Shown: positions 17,281 through 24,854 of the stretch, one piece after another
How the letters are laid out: the number at the start of each line of letters is the position of its first letter
Numbering within the stretch: position 1 is the stretch's first letter
Assembly (NCBI GenBank): GCA_005503335.1
Contig: SCMQ01000044.1
Span: 1-32,400, forward strand
Reading direction: 5' to 3'
DNA from: Comamonadaceae bacterium 2FH
GTDB lineage: Bacteria; Pseudomonadota; Gammaproteobacteria; Burkholderiales; Burkholderiaceae_C
Length of the DNA stretch: 32,400 nucleotides
Notes under the pieces: model-generated
Told to the model about the DNA's origin: nothing
The model's database searches: none
Seen by the model: only the letters and a program-made list of their open reading frames with translations
Program-made: the position numbers and the translations under genes

Positions 17281-17475
17281 GGCCAGTTCGATGCGCGCGC
17301 CGGGGCCCAGGACGGCGACAGCCTCAAGCCCGGCAGTGCCATGCTGCGCGAGATCGGCAGCCCGGGCCGGCTGCACAAGCCGCACGTGGAGCAGACCGGC
17401 TTCGCCCTGCTCAAGGACTCCGACATCCCCAGCGTGCTGGTCGAGGCGGTCTTCATCAGCAAGCCCGAGGGAGAG
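17281..17475 (+). pseudogene. Decayed internal fragment of amiC
   Basis: Directly after the preceding stop codon the DNA aligns without gaps to amiC. Positions 17316-17468 match 10397-10549 at 138 of 153 bases (about 90%) by my hand count, and weaker similarity reaches back to 17281. In the same frame it encodes MLREIGSPGRLHKPHVEQ and GFALLKDSDIPSVLVEAVFI, equal to amiC residues about 358-398 including the catalytic Glu. It has neither the amiC start nor its last roughly 36 codons, runs into the antisense gene ending at 17477, and has no start signal, so it cannot make an amidase. Confidence 0.92.
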
Positions 17476-17476
17476 T

Positions 17477-18415
17477 TCAGCCGTCGCTCGCCCGCGTGTC
17501 GCGCGTGGCGGCCACCCAGGCCTCGTAGCCGCCCGCCAGCGGGCGCACCGAGGCATGGCCCCGCCGCTGCAGCGCGCGGGCGGCCTTGACGGCCGTGGCG
17601 TCCTGCGGGCAGGCGCACAGGGTCACGATGGGGCGGTCCTTGGGCCAGGCCTCGGCCAGGCGCTCCAACTGCTCCAGGGCCACGACCAGCGCCCCCTCGA
17701 TCGGCCCGGTCTCGGCGATCATGGCGGGACCGCGCAGGTCGAGCAGCAGCGGCGCCGGCTCCGCGGCCAGGGCGGCCAGCAGCTCCGCCGGCGTGATGCG
17801 CGGCATGGCGGCCAGGCGTTCGAAACGGCGCTTCTGCCAGAACCTCCAGCCCACCCAGAGGCCTAGGAAGCCCAGGGCGCCGGCAAGGACCAGCGCGCCC
17901 TGCTGGTCCAGCAGCGCGATCGCGGCGTTGACCTCGCTGCGCAGCAGCCAGCCGGCCCACAGGGCCGTGCCGGCCCAGAGCGCCGCGCCCAGACCCGCTG
18001 CCCCCAGGAAGCTGGGCAGCGGCATGCGCAGGGCACCGGCGATCGGCGGCGCCACGGTGGAGAAACCCGGCAAGAACTTGGCGCCGACCAGGGACCACAG
18101 GCCCCAGCGCAGAAAGCGGCGCTCGGTCTCCGAGACGCAGCTGCCCGGGTTGATGGACAGCCGGCACAGGCCCGACAGCACGCGGTAGCCGAAAGCCCGG
18201 CCCGCCAGGAACCACAGCCAGTCCGCGACCACCGAGGCCAGCACGGCTGCCGCCAGCACCTGGCCGACCAGTCCCCAGGACATCGCCAGGCTGCCCGCCA
18301 GCAGCAAGGTCGGCACGGCGGGCACGGGCAGGCCCGCCTGCTGCAGCAGCACGTTGAGGAACACGATCCAGGCGGCGTCGCGCCGGATCGCCTCGCTGAT
18401 CTGGGTGAGCTCCAT
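17477..18415 (-). CDS. DedA-family membrane protein fused to a rhodanese domain
   Basis: The 312-residue protein joins two domains. Residues about 1-195 form a DedA/SNARE-associated (VTT) membrane domain with the family blocks QAGLPVPAVPTLLLAGSLA, FLAGRAFGYRVL and FLPGFSTVAPPIAGALRMP; DedA proteins are linked to polyprenyl-phosphate or phospholipid transport across the membrane. Residues about 207-305 form a cytoplasmic rhodanese-like domain with LLLDLRGP and the catalytic-loop cysteine C267 in VTLCACPQDATA. Such fusions occur in other Burkholderiales. I chose the internal ATG (MELTQISEA) because AAGGAGGG lies just upstream; a start 12 codons earlier lacks one. A sulfur-transfer role is possible but unproven. 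Confidence 0.92.
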   Translation of the reverse strand: MELTQISEAIRRDAAWIVFLNVLLQQAGLPVPAVPTLLLAGSLAMSWGLVGQVLAAAVLASVVADWLWFLAGRAFGYRVLSGLCRLSINPGSCVSETERRFLRWGLWSLVGAKFLPGFSTVAPPIAGALRMPLPSFLGAAGLGAALWAGTALWAGWLLRSEVNAAIALLDQQGALVLAGALGFLGLWVGWRFWQKRRFERLAAMPRITPAELLAALAAEPAPLLLDLRGPAMIAETGPIEGALVVALEQLERLAEAWPKDRPIVTLCACPQDATAVKAARALQRRGHASVRPLAGGYEAWVAATRDTRASDG

Positions 18416-18490
18416 GCACGCCCTCCTTCCCGCGGCCATGCGGGCAGACACAGCATAGTGGCGCGCGGCCGCGCTGGCCAGCGCCTCGCG

Positions 18491-18505
18491 GGCCGGCAGC
18501 CGGCC
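18491..18505 (-). terminator. GC-rich hairpin after the dehydrogenase gene
   Basis: GGCCGG (18491-18496) pairs perfectly with CCGGCC (18500-18505) around a 3-base loop, one base beyond the minus-strand stop codon at 18507. There is no T-run after it, so it is only a candidate transcription end or mRNA-stabilising stem. Confidence 0.3.
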
Positions 18506-18506
18506 G

Positions 18507-19322
18507 TCAGGAAGGTATAGCCTGGCCCGCGGCGTTCCTGCGCAGCGTCGGCAGGCCCACGCCGGCGGCGTCGAAGCCGCCGTCCACCGCCACCACCTGC
18601 CCGTTCACGTAGCTCGCGGCGTCACTGCAGAGGAAGCCCACGACCGCAGCAATCTCCTCGACCGTGCCGTAGCGCTCCAGCGGAATCACGTCGTGGTAGT
18701 CCGAGCGGATCGCCACGCTGTGCACCAGCTTGGCCATTTCGGTCTCCACCGGCCCCGGCGCCACGGCGTTCACGCGTATGCCCACGGTGCCCAGTTCCAC
18801 GGCCTGCTGCTTGGTCAGCTGGATCAGCGCCGCCTTGCTGGTGCCATAGGCCACGCGCAGCGTGCTGGCGCGCAGGCCGGAGATCGAGGCGATGTTGACC
18901 ACGCTGCCGCCGCCGGCCCGGCGCATCACGGGCGCGCAGGCCTGGGTGCAGAGGAAGGGGCCGTCCAGGTTGGTCGCCAGCACCTGGCGCCACTCGGCGA
19001 AGCTGGTTTCGGCGATCGGCTTGAACACGGCCACGCCGGCGTTGTTGACCAGGGCGTCGATGCGGCCGAACACCGCCTCCACGCGGCCTATGGCAGCCTG
19101 CACCTGCTGCGGGTCGGACACGTCGCAAGGGACGGCCAGCACCCGGTCCGCATCGTTCAGTTCGGCGGCCGTGCGGGCCAGGGTGTTGGTGTCGATGTCG
19201 AGCAGGGCCACGCGGTGGCCATGGGCCAGGAACCATTGGCCTATGGCCAGTCCTATGCCGCGCGCGCCGCCGGTCACGACGGCGACGGGAACGGCAGGGG
19301 CGGAGGATGCGGTTGCGGTCAT
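18507..19322 (-). CDS. Short-chain dehydrogenase/reductase (SDR)
   Basis: NAD(P)-dependent oxidoreductase of the classical SDR family, 271 residues. Visible motifs are the cofactor loop TGGARGIG (17-24), the acidic LLDID after strand two which favours NAD(H) over NADP(H), NNAG (103-106), the catalytic Ser in NIASISG (153-159) and Y169-x3-K173, then the PG block NAVAPGPVETEM. The C-terminal VNGQVVAVDGGF is typical of the FabG-like group. I used the ATG giving MTATASS because CGGAGA precedes it; the longer reading adds 12 non-conserved residues. The substrate is not predictable. It is on its own, separated from the DedA gene by 91 bases. Confidence 0.92.
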   Translation of the reverse strand: MTATASSAPAVPVAVVTGGARGIGLAIGQWFLAHGHRVALLDIDTNTLARTAAELNDADRVLAVPCDVSDPQQVQAAIGRVEAVFGRIDALVNNAGVAVFKPIAETSFAEWRQVLATNLDGPFLCTQACAPVMRRAGGGSVVNIASISGLRASTLRVAYGTSKAALIQLTKQQAVELGTVGIRVNAVAPGPVETEMAKLVHSVAIRSDYHDVIPLERYGTVEEIAAVVGFLCSDAASYVNGQVVAVDGGFDAAGVGLPTLRRNAAGQAIPS

Positions 19323-19457
19323 GTTGTCTCCGAAAAAGGAATGAGCGTGGGGCGACACAATGGCTTACCAGCAGGGGCTGCCAAATCGGCGATTCTCTTC
19401 TATTCTCCTTTCTCCCACCCGCGGCCGCAGGGGCCGCATCCACAGCGAGGAGAAGCC

Positions 19458-19871
19458 ATGCAGGTTCAGCCCTATCTGTTCTTCGAAGGCCGTTGCGAGG
19501 AGGCGGTCGAGTTCTACCGCAAGGCGCTAGGCGCCGAGGTGACCATGATGATGCGCTACAAGGACAGCCCCGAGCCACCGCAGCCCGGCTGCTTGCCGCC
19601 CGGCGCCGAGGACAAGATCATGCACATGAACATGTCCATAGGCGACACCCAGATCATGGCCTCGGACGGAAACTGCAGCGGAAAGCCCGGCTTCCAGGGT
19701 TTCTCGCTCTCGCTGACGGCCGCCAGCGAGGCCGAGGCCGAGCGCTGGTTCAACGCCCTGGCCGACGGCGGCCAGGTCCAGATGCCACTGGCCAAGACCT
19801 TCTTCGCCTCGAGCTTCGGCATGGTGGCCGACCGCTTCGGCGTCTCCTGGATGGTGATCGTGATGCCCTGA
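19458..19871 (+). CDS. VOC-family PhnB-like protein
   Basis: Small cytoplasmic protein of the glyoxalase/bleomycin-resistance (VOC) superfamily, PhnB / 3-demethylubiquinone-methyltransferase-like group. The 137 residues start MQVQPYLFFEGRCEEAVEFY, the standard opening of this group, and include MHMNMSIGDTQIMASD, FSLSLTAASEAEAERWFNAL and the closing FGMVADRFGVSWMV. A GAGGAGAAG ribosome site precedes the ATG. Proteins of this type usually bind a metal or small ligand, but few have a known function. It is divergent from the SDR gene and convergent with the LysR gene that follows. Confidence 0.93.
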   Translation: MQVQPYLFFEGRCEEAVEFYRKALGAEVTMMMRYKDSPEPPQPGCLPPGAEDKIMHMNMSIGDTQIMASDGNCSGKPGFQGFSLSLTAASEAEAERWFNALADGGQVQMPLAKTFFASSFGMVADRFGVSWMVIVMP

Positions 19872-19882
19872 GGGCCGCGGCG

Positions 19883-20767
19883 TCAGGCCAGCAGCGTGGC
19901 GCGGGTTCGCTCGGAAAAGAACGGGCCCGGCGTGCGCATCACGAAGTCGGCGAGGTGGCGCGCCTGCTCGGGCGCCGCCGTCCTCATGTACAGGCCGATC
20001 TCGATGGGCACCGGCTGCGGGAATTCGCTGGCCCGGTCTAGGCTGCGGCAACCGGCCGGAATCGTCGCGGACATCATGGGGCCTATGCCTATGCCCACCT
20101 GCACCGCCGTGGCCATGGCGACCAGGGTGCTGGCCTCGCAGACCACGTTCCAGCGCAGGCTGCGGTCCGCCAGGGCCTCGATCGCTCGCGCGCGCCAGGG
20201 ACAGGCCTCCTCGAACAGCACGACGGGCAGCGGCTCCTCGCTCGAGACGCTGAGGTCCGAGCGCACGGTCCACAACAGTTGCTCGGGCCAGACCATCAGC
20301 GGCTTGCGCGCCACCTCGCTGGTGTCGCAGATCAGCAGGTCGAGCTTGTCCTGGCCGAACAGCGCGGCCAGCCGGCGATTGCCGTCGGCCATGATGTCGA
20401 TGTCGACACGCGGATTGAGGTCGCGAAAGGCCTTGAGGATGTCGACCAGCCTTGTCGCCGCGAAGTCCTCGACCACCCCGAGCTTGACCCGCCCCTCCAC
20501 GCGCTGCCCACCCAGGCGCTGCCTGACCTCGTCGTTGAGGGTCAGGATCTCGCGCGCATAAGGCACGAGCAGCAGCCCGTCGGCGGTCAGCGCCAGCCCC
20601 TTGGACGAGCGCTCGAACAGCGCCACGCCCAGCAGTTCCTCGAGCCGGCGCACCTGCATGCTGACCGCCGCCTGCGTGCGATGCAGGGCGGCCGCCGCGC
20701 CGTTGACCGTGCCGACTTCGGCCACCGAGAGAAAGGCGCGCAACAGGTAGGGGTCGAGATCAAGCAT
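19883..20767 (-). CDS. LysR-family regulator of the polyamine-type operon
   Basis: LysR-type regulator of 294 residues. The helix-turn-helix is at about 6-60 (VGTVNGAAAALHRTQAAVSM, then LEELLGVALFERSSKGLALT), followed by an effector domain with KLGVVEDFAATRLVDILKAF and a substrate-pocket region about 160-270. Its start codon lies 91 bases from that of the first gene of the ten-gene transport and catabolism operon, in divergent orientation, which is the classic layout for a LysR activator and its target. I infer that it senses the imported compound or a breakdown product. The intergenic DNA is A/T-rich near the regulator (TTTGTTTATAGC at 20773-20784), a plausible place for binding, but I could not define a box. 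Confidence 0.93.
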   Translation of the reverse strand: MLDLDPYLLRAFLSVAEVGTVNGAAAALHRTQAAVSMQVRRLEELLGVALFERSSKGLALTADGLLLVPYAREILTLNDEVRQRLGGQRVEGRVKLGVVEDFAATRLVDILKAFRDLNPRVDIDIMADGNRRLAALFGQDKLDLLICDTSEVARKPLMVWPEQLLWTVRSDLSVSSEEPLPVVLFEEACPWRARAIEALADRSLRWNVVCEASTLVAMATAVQVGIGIGPMMSATIPAGCRSLDRASEFPQPVPIEIGLYMRTAAPEQARHLADFVMRTPGPFFSERTRATLLA

Positions 20768-20858
20768 TCAACTTTGTTTATAGCAGGCCGACAATTTTCC
20801 GGCTACCCCGCGCGAAACCCCGCTGCTACGCTCCCTCCACTTTCAACAAGGAGACACC

Positions 20859-21953
20859 ATGCAGCGAGAAATCAAGCGACGCGACCTGCTCAAGACCGGC
20901 GCCGCCTTCGGACTGGGCTCGGCCCTGGCCTTCCCGGCCGTGCACGCGGTCGCGCAAGGGCGGCAGTTCGCCGGCAAGACCCTGCGCATCCTGACCTGGT
21001 CCGACGACACCGGCCTGGCCGTGCTGCGCCACATCGCGCAAACCTTCGAGGCCCAGACCGGTGCCCGGGTGGTGGCCGACCGAACGGGCAGCACCTCGGA
21101 GATGGTGGCCAAGCTCAAGGCCGCCGGCACGCGGCCGCAGTACGACGTGATCACGCTCGCCGGCGTCGGCGCCACCACCTTGGCCAGCGCCGGCCTGCTC
21201 GACAAGCCCGACCTCAACCAGCTGCCCCATCTGCAGAACGTCGACCCGCGCTTTCGCACCGGCGCCGACGGCCACGGCATCGGCTACCTGCTGTGGACCG
21301 GCGGCCTGCTCTACAACACGCGCACGTTCAAGGAGGCGCCGACCAGCTACGAGGAGCTGTGGAACCCCAAGTACGCCAAGCGCCTGTTCCTGCCCCCGGC
21401 CACCTGGACCGACGCGCTCGACACCATCGTCGCCGCGGCCAAGCTCACGGGCGGCAGCGCGACCAACGCCGAGGCCGGCTTCAGGAAGCTCGCCGAGCTC
21501 AAGGACCGCGTGCTGACCTTCGGCGAAAACCCGACCCAGATCGCCGAGCTGTTCCGCTCCAACGCGCTGGACCTCGGCGGGGTCTATGCACCGGCCTTCT
21601 ATGCCAAGGCGCTGAAGGACCCGAGCTCGGGCCTGGGCGCCACATACAACCTCAAGGAAGGCTTCTTCGCCGACCTGATGTACACCGTGCTGCCCAAGAG
21701 CCGCCCCGGCGACAGCGCCGTGGCGCATGCCTTCGTCAACCACTCGCTCGACCCCGTGGTCCAGGGCCGGATGGCCGAGGAGGTGCTGAACGGGCCGGTG
21801 AACCAGAAGGCGGTGCTCTCGGCCGCGGCCAAGGCCAGCCCCTTCATCATCAAGCCCGAGCAGCTTGGCGACAAGGCGGTGATCCACGACAAGAGCGTGA
21901 TCGCCAGCGTGCGCGAGAGCTGGATCAAGCGCTACACGCAGACCTTTGCCTGA
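20859..21953 (+). CDS. ABC substrate-binding protein, PotD/PotF-like (system 1)
   Basis: Periplasmic receptor of the spermidine/putrescine-type ABC family, 364 residues. The N-terminus has a twin-arginine-like export signal (KRRDLLKTGAAFGLGSALAF, cleavage near residue 32). The mature part begins GKTLRILTWSDDTG and contains the hinge-and-pocket blocks IGYLLWTGGLLYNTRTFKEA and SYEELWNPKYAKRLFLPP typical of extracellular SBP family 8. It is the first gene of the operon, with an AAGGAG site before the ATG. The ligand is likely a cationic or guanidino compound given the neighbours, but this is inference; family members also bind other amines and opine-like molecules. Confidence 0.93.
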   Translation: MQREIKRRDLLKTGAAFGLGSALAFPAVHAVAQGRQFAGKTLRILTWSDDTGLAVLRHIAQTFEAQTGARVVADRTGSTSEMVAKLKAAGTRPQYDVITLAGVGATTLASAGLLDKPDLNQLPHLQNVDPRFRTGADGHGIGYLLWTGGLLYNTRTFKEAPTSYEELWNPKYAKRLFLPPATWTDALDTIVAAAKLTGGSATNAEAGFRKLAELKDRVLTFGENPTQIAELFRSNALDLGGVYAPAFYAKALKDPSSGLGATYNLKEGFFADLMYTVLPKSRPGDSAVAHAFVNHSLDPVVQGRMAEEVLNGPVNQKAVLSAAAKASPFIIKPEQLGDKAVIHDKSVIASVRESWIKRYTQTFA

Positions 21954-21963
21954 GGGGCCGCGC

Positions 21964-22875
21964 GTGCAAGCCGTCAACCCCACGACCGGCGTGCTGGCCG
22001 CGCCGCCCGATGCCGGGCGGTCCAGGCCCGCGCGGCGCCTGGCCGGCACCATGCTGCTGGTGCTGCCGGCCCTGGTCCTGCTGCTGCCCTTCCTGGCGGC
22101 GGTGCTGTTCGTGCTGCGCTACTCGGTCTCGGCCGAGAGCCCGGCCCTGGCCGGCTGGTCGCTGGCCCACTACCAGGGCTTGCTCGAGCCCTTCTTCCTG
22201 CGCTCGGTGGGGCTCACGCTCAAGCTGGCGGCGCTGAGCACCGTGCTGTGCCTGCTGCTGGCGCTGCCGATCGCGATGCTGATGGCCGCGGTCGCACAGC
22301 CCTGGTGGCGGCGCGTCATGACCAGCCTGGTGCTGCTGCCGATGATCCTGAACCTGCTGATCCAGTCCTACGGCTGGATGATGGTGCTGGGCCCCAACGG
22401 CGCCGTCAACGGCCTGCTGCTGAAGCTGGGCCTGACAGCGCAGCCCCTGCAGCTGCTGTTCAACGAGACCGGCGTGCTGATCGGCCTGGTGCAGACCACG
22501 CTGCCGCTGGCGGTGTTCCCCATCCTGGGATCGATGCGCGTGCTGTCGCAGGACCAGCTCGAGGCCGCGGCCAGCCTGGGCGCCAGGCCCTGGCGTTCGT
22601 TCTTCGACATCACGCTGCCGCTGCTCAGGCCCGGCCTGATCAGCGCCGCTTCCATCGTGTTCGCCTTCAACGCCAGCGCCTTCGCCATCCCGCTGCTGCT
22701 GGGCGGGCGGCGCGTGCAGATGATGGGCGTCGCCATCCGCGACATGATCTCGCCGCTGTTCGACTGGGCCGGCGCGTCCGCGGCCGGCGTGGCTCTGATC
22801 CTGATCACCCTGCTCACGATGACGGCGGCCACCTGGCTGAGCGGCCGTGCATTGCCCCTCAAGGAGGCCCGCTGA
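21964..22875 (+). CDS. ABC permease, PotB-like (system 1)
   Basis: Inner-membrane permease of the polyamine-type importer, 303 residues with six predicted membrane segments. The first is at about 26-50 (TMLLVLPALVLLLPFLAAVL). The ATPase-contact EAA loop is LEAAASLGARPWRSFFDITL with the following LPLLRPG. I selected the GTG start because a GAGGGG site precedes it by about six bases; an upstream TTG would overlap the previous gene. Its stop overlaps the next start (TGATG), so it is coupled with the second permease gene. Confidence 0.93.
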   Translation: MQAVNPTTGVLAAPPDAGRSRPARRLAGTMLLVLPALVLLLPFLAAVLFVLRYSVSAESPALAGWSLAHYQGLLEPFFLRSVGLTLKLAALSTVLCLLLALPIAMLMAAVAQPWWRRVMTSLVLLPMILNLLIQSYGWMMVLGPNGAVNGLLLKLGLTAQPLQLLFNETGVLIGLVQTTLPLAVFPILGSMRVLSQDQLEAAASLGARPWRSFFDITLPLLRPGLISAASIVFAFNASAFAIPLLLGGRRVQMMGVAIRDMISPLFDWAGASAAGVALILITLLTMTAATWLSGRALPLKEAR

Positions 22876-23729
22876 TGTCCGCTTCCCTCTGGTCCCGCAG
22901 CTGCGGCGGTTCGTTCCGCGCCGCGATGCTGGCGCTCGCCGGCCTGGGCCTGCTCGTCGCCGCCCTGCCCGTGCTCGTGATCGTGGTCATGTCGTTCTCG
23001 GGCGACGCCAGCCTCGCCTTTCCGCCGCGCTCGCTGTCGCTGCGCTGGTATGGCGCCGCGCTCGAGGTGCTGTTCGGCGGCGACAGCGACGGCGCGGGCT
23101 CGGCCTTCGAGGCCATGGCCACCAGCTTCACGGTCGGCGCCATCACCATGCTCGCCACCACCGCGGCCTGCGTCCCGCTGGCCTACGTGCTGGTGCGCCG
23201 CGGCGGCCGCTGGCGCCAGTGGGTGGAGGGGCTGTTCACGCTGCCGCTGGTGTTTCCTCTCGTGGTGCTGGGCGTGGCCTACCTGCTGCTCAGCGAAAGC
23301 CTGGCCCGGCAGACCGGCAGCGACGGCGGCCTGCTGCGCCTGGCCATCCCGCACATCGTGCTGGCCCTGCCCTTCGTGCTGCGCAACTGCCTGAGCGCCA
23401 TGCAGGGCGTCGGCCGCGAGCTCGAGGAGGCCGCGATGTCGCTGGGCGCCTCGCCCTTGCGCGCCGCCATCGACGTGGTGGTTCCGCTGATGAAGCCGGG
23501 CATCCTGGCCGGCCTGATCTTCGCCTTCATCATCTCGTTCAACGAGTTCACGGTCAGCTTCTTCATGTACACGGTCGACCTGCGCACGCTGCCGATCTGG
23601 ATGTACAGCCGCACCGTGTCCTCGCTGGACCCCACCACGCTCGCGATCTCCACCCTGATCATCGCGCTCGACGTGGCCCTGATCACCTGGGTCGACAAGC
23701 TCGTCGCAGGCAAGGGCAGCCTGTTCTGA
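22875..23729 (+). CDS. ABC permease, PotC-like (system 1)
   Basis: Second membrane subunit of the same importer, 284 residues, about six membrane segments. Family blocks are SLRWYGAALEVLF in the first periplasmic loop, LPLVFPLVVLGVAYLLL in the middle, and the EAA loop LEEAAMSLGASPLRAAIDVV with VPLMKPG. The first periplasmic loop contains a short Gly/Asp/Ser-rich insert (FGGDSDGAGSAFEAM) that typical PotC proteins lack. AAGGAGG inside the end of the preceding gene provides the ribosome site; the genes overlap by one base. Confidence 0.93.
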   Translation: MSASLWSRSCGGSFRAAMLALAGLGLLVAALPVLVIVVMSFSGDASLAFPPRSLSLRWYGAALEVLFGGDSDGAGSAFEAMATSFTVGAITMLATTAACVPLAYVLVRRGGRWRQWVEGLFTLPLVFPLVVLGVAYLLLSESLARQTGSDGGLLRLAIPHIVLALPFVLRNCLSAMQGVGRELEEAAMSLGASPLRAAIDVVVPLMKPGILAGLIFAFIISFNEFTVSFFMYTVDLRTLPIWMYSRTVSSLDPTTLAISTLIIALDVALITWVDKLVAGKGSLF

Positions 23730-23750
23730 ACCTCCATCCCGCCACACACC

Positions 23751-24842
23751 ATGCCAACCTCTCCCATCACGTCGTCCGCGCAAGGCGGCTACCTGGACAT
23801 CCGCGGCCTGGGCAAGCGCTTCGGCAGCCACGAGGCGCTGGCCGACGTGAGCCTCTCGATCCGGCGCGGCGAGTTCGTCTGCCTGCTCGGCCCCTCGGGC
23901 TGCGGCAAGACCACGCTGCTGCGCATCATCGCCGGCTTCGAAAAAGCCGACCGCGGCCATCTGCTGCTCGAGGGCCGCGACATAGTCGCGCTGGCGCCGC
24001 ACCAGCGCGGCTTCGGCATGGTGTTCCAGTCCCTGGCCCTGTTTCCGCACATGAGCGTGGCCGACAACATCGCCTACGGCATGAAGCTGCGCGGCGTCGC
24101 GGCGGCGCAGCGCCGCAGGCGCGTCGAGGAGCTGCTCGAGCTGGTGCAGCTGCCGGCCGTCGCCGACCGCCCGGTCTCGGCCCTGTCGGGCGGCCAGCGC
24201 CAGCGCGTGGCGATCGCGCGCGCCCTGGCCGTGCCGCCGCCGCTGTTCCTGCTCGACGAGCCCCTGTCCGCGCTCGACGCGCAGCTGCGCGACAACATGC
24301 AGATCGAGCTGCGCCAGCTGCAGCAGCGCTTCGGCGTCACCACCGTGGTCGTCACGCACGACCAGCACGAGGCCATGATGCTGGCCGACCGCCTGGTGGT
24401 CATGAAGCAGGGCCGCGTGCAGCAGTGCGACCGGCCGACCGAGGTCTACCGCCGTCCCGCCAATGCCTTCGTCGCCGAGTTCCTCGGCGCCGCCAACCTG
24501 CTGCCCGGCACCGCCCAGGCCGACGGCAGCCTGCACGTGCTGGGTGCGGCGCTGCCCGCCGATACGCGCCTGGCGGCCGGCAGCGCCGTGACCCTGGCCG
24601 TGCGCGCCGAGGACGTGGGCCTGCAGGCCCTGGCCGACAGCGCCGAGCCGGCCGGCCAGTTGGTGGGCGACATCGAGTTCGTGCGCGACCTGGGGCCGCA
24701 GACCGAGCTCATCGTGCGCTGCGGCGCCGAGCGCCTGCGCTGCCGCAGTGCCCACACCGAGCTGCGCCGGCTCGGCGTGGGCCAGCAGGTCGCCGTGCGG
24801 ATCGACGCGCGGCGCTGCGCCGTGTTCCCCGCCCAATCCTGA
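23751..24842 (+). CDS. ABC ATP-binding protein, PotA-like (system 1)
   Basis: Cytoplasmic ATPase of the importer, 363 residues. It has Walker A GPSGCGKT (47-54), the Q-loop in GMVFQSLALFPHM (89-101), the ABC signature LSGGQRQ (145-151), Walker B LFLLDE (165-170) and the H-loop VTHDQHEAM. The C-terminal part, about 240-363, is a TOBE domain as in PotA and CysA, which often senses regulatory ligands. It follows the two permease genes, in contrast to system 2 where the ATPase gene precedes them. A 53-base stretch over Walker A is identical to the system 2 ATPase gene. Confidence 0.95.
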   Translation: MPTSPITSSAQGGYLDIRGLGKRFGSHEALADVSLSIRRGEFVCLLGPSGCGKTTLLRIIAGFEKADRGHLLLEGRDIVALAPHQRGFGMVFQSLALFPHMSVADNIAYGMKLRGVAAAQRRRRVEELLELVQLPAVADRPVSALSGGQRQRVAIARALAVPPPLFLLDEPLSALDAQLRDNMQIELRQLQQRFGVTTVVVTHDQHEAMMLADRLVVMKQGRVQQCDRPTEVYRRPANAFVAEFLGAANLLPGTAQADGSLHVLGAALPADTRLAAGSAVTLAVRAEDVGLQALADSAEPAGQLVGDIEFVRDLGPQTELIVRCGAERLRCRSAHTELRRLGVGQQVAVRIDARRCAVFPAQS

Positions 24843-24854
24843 AAGGCCCCGACC

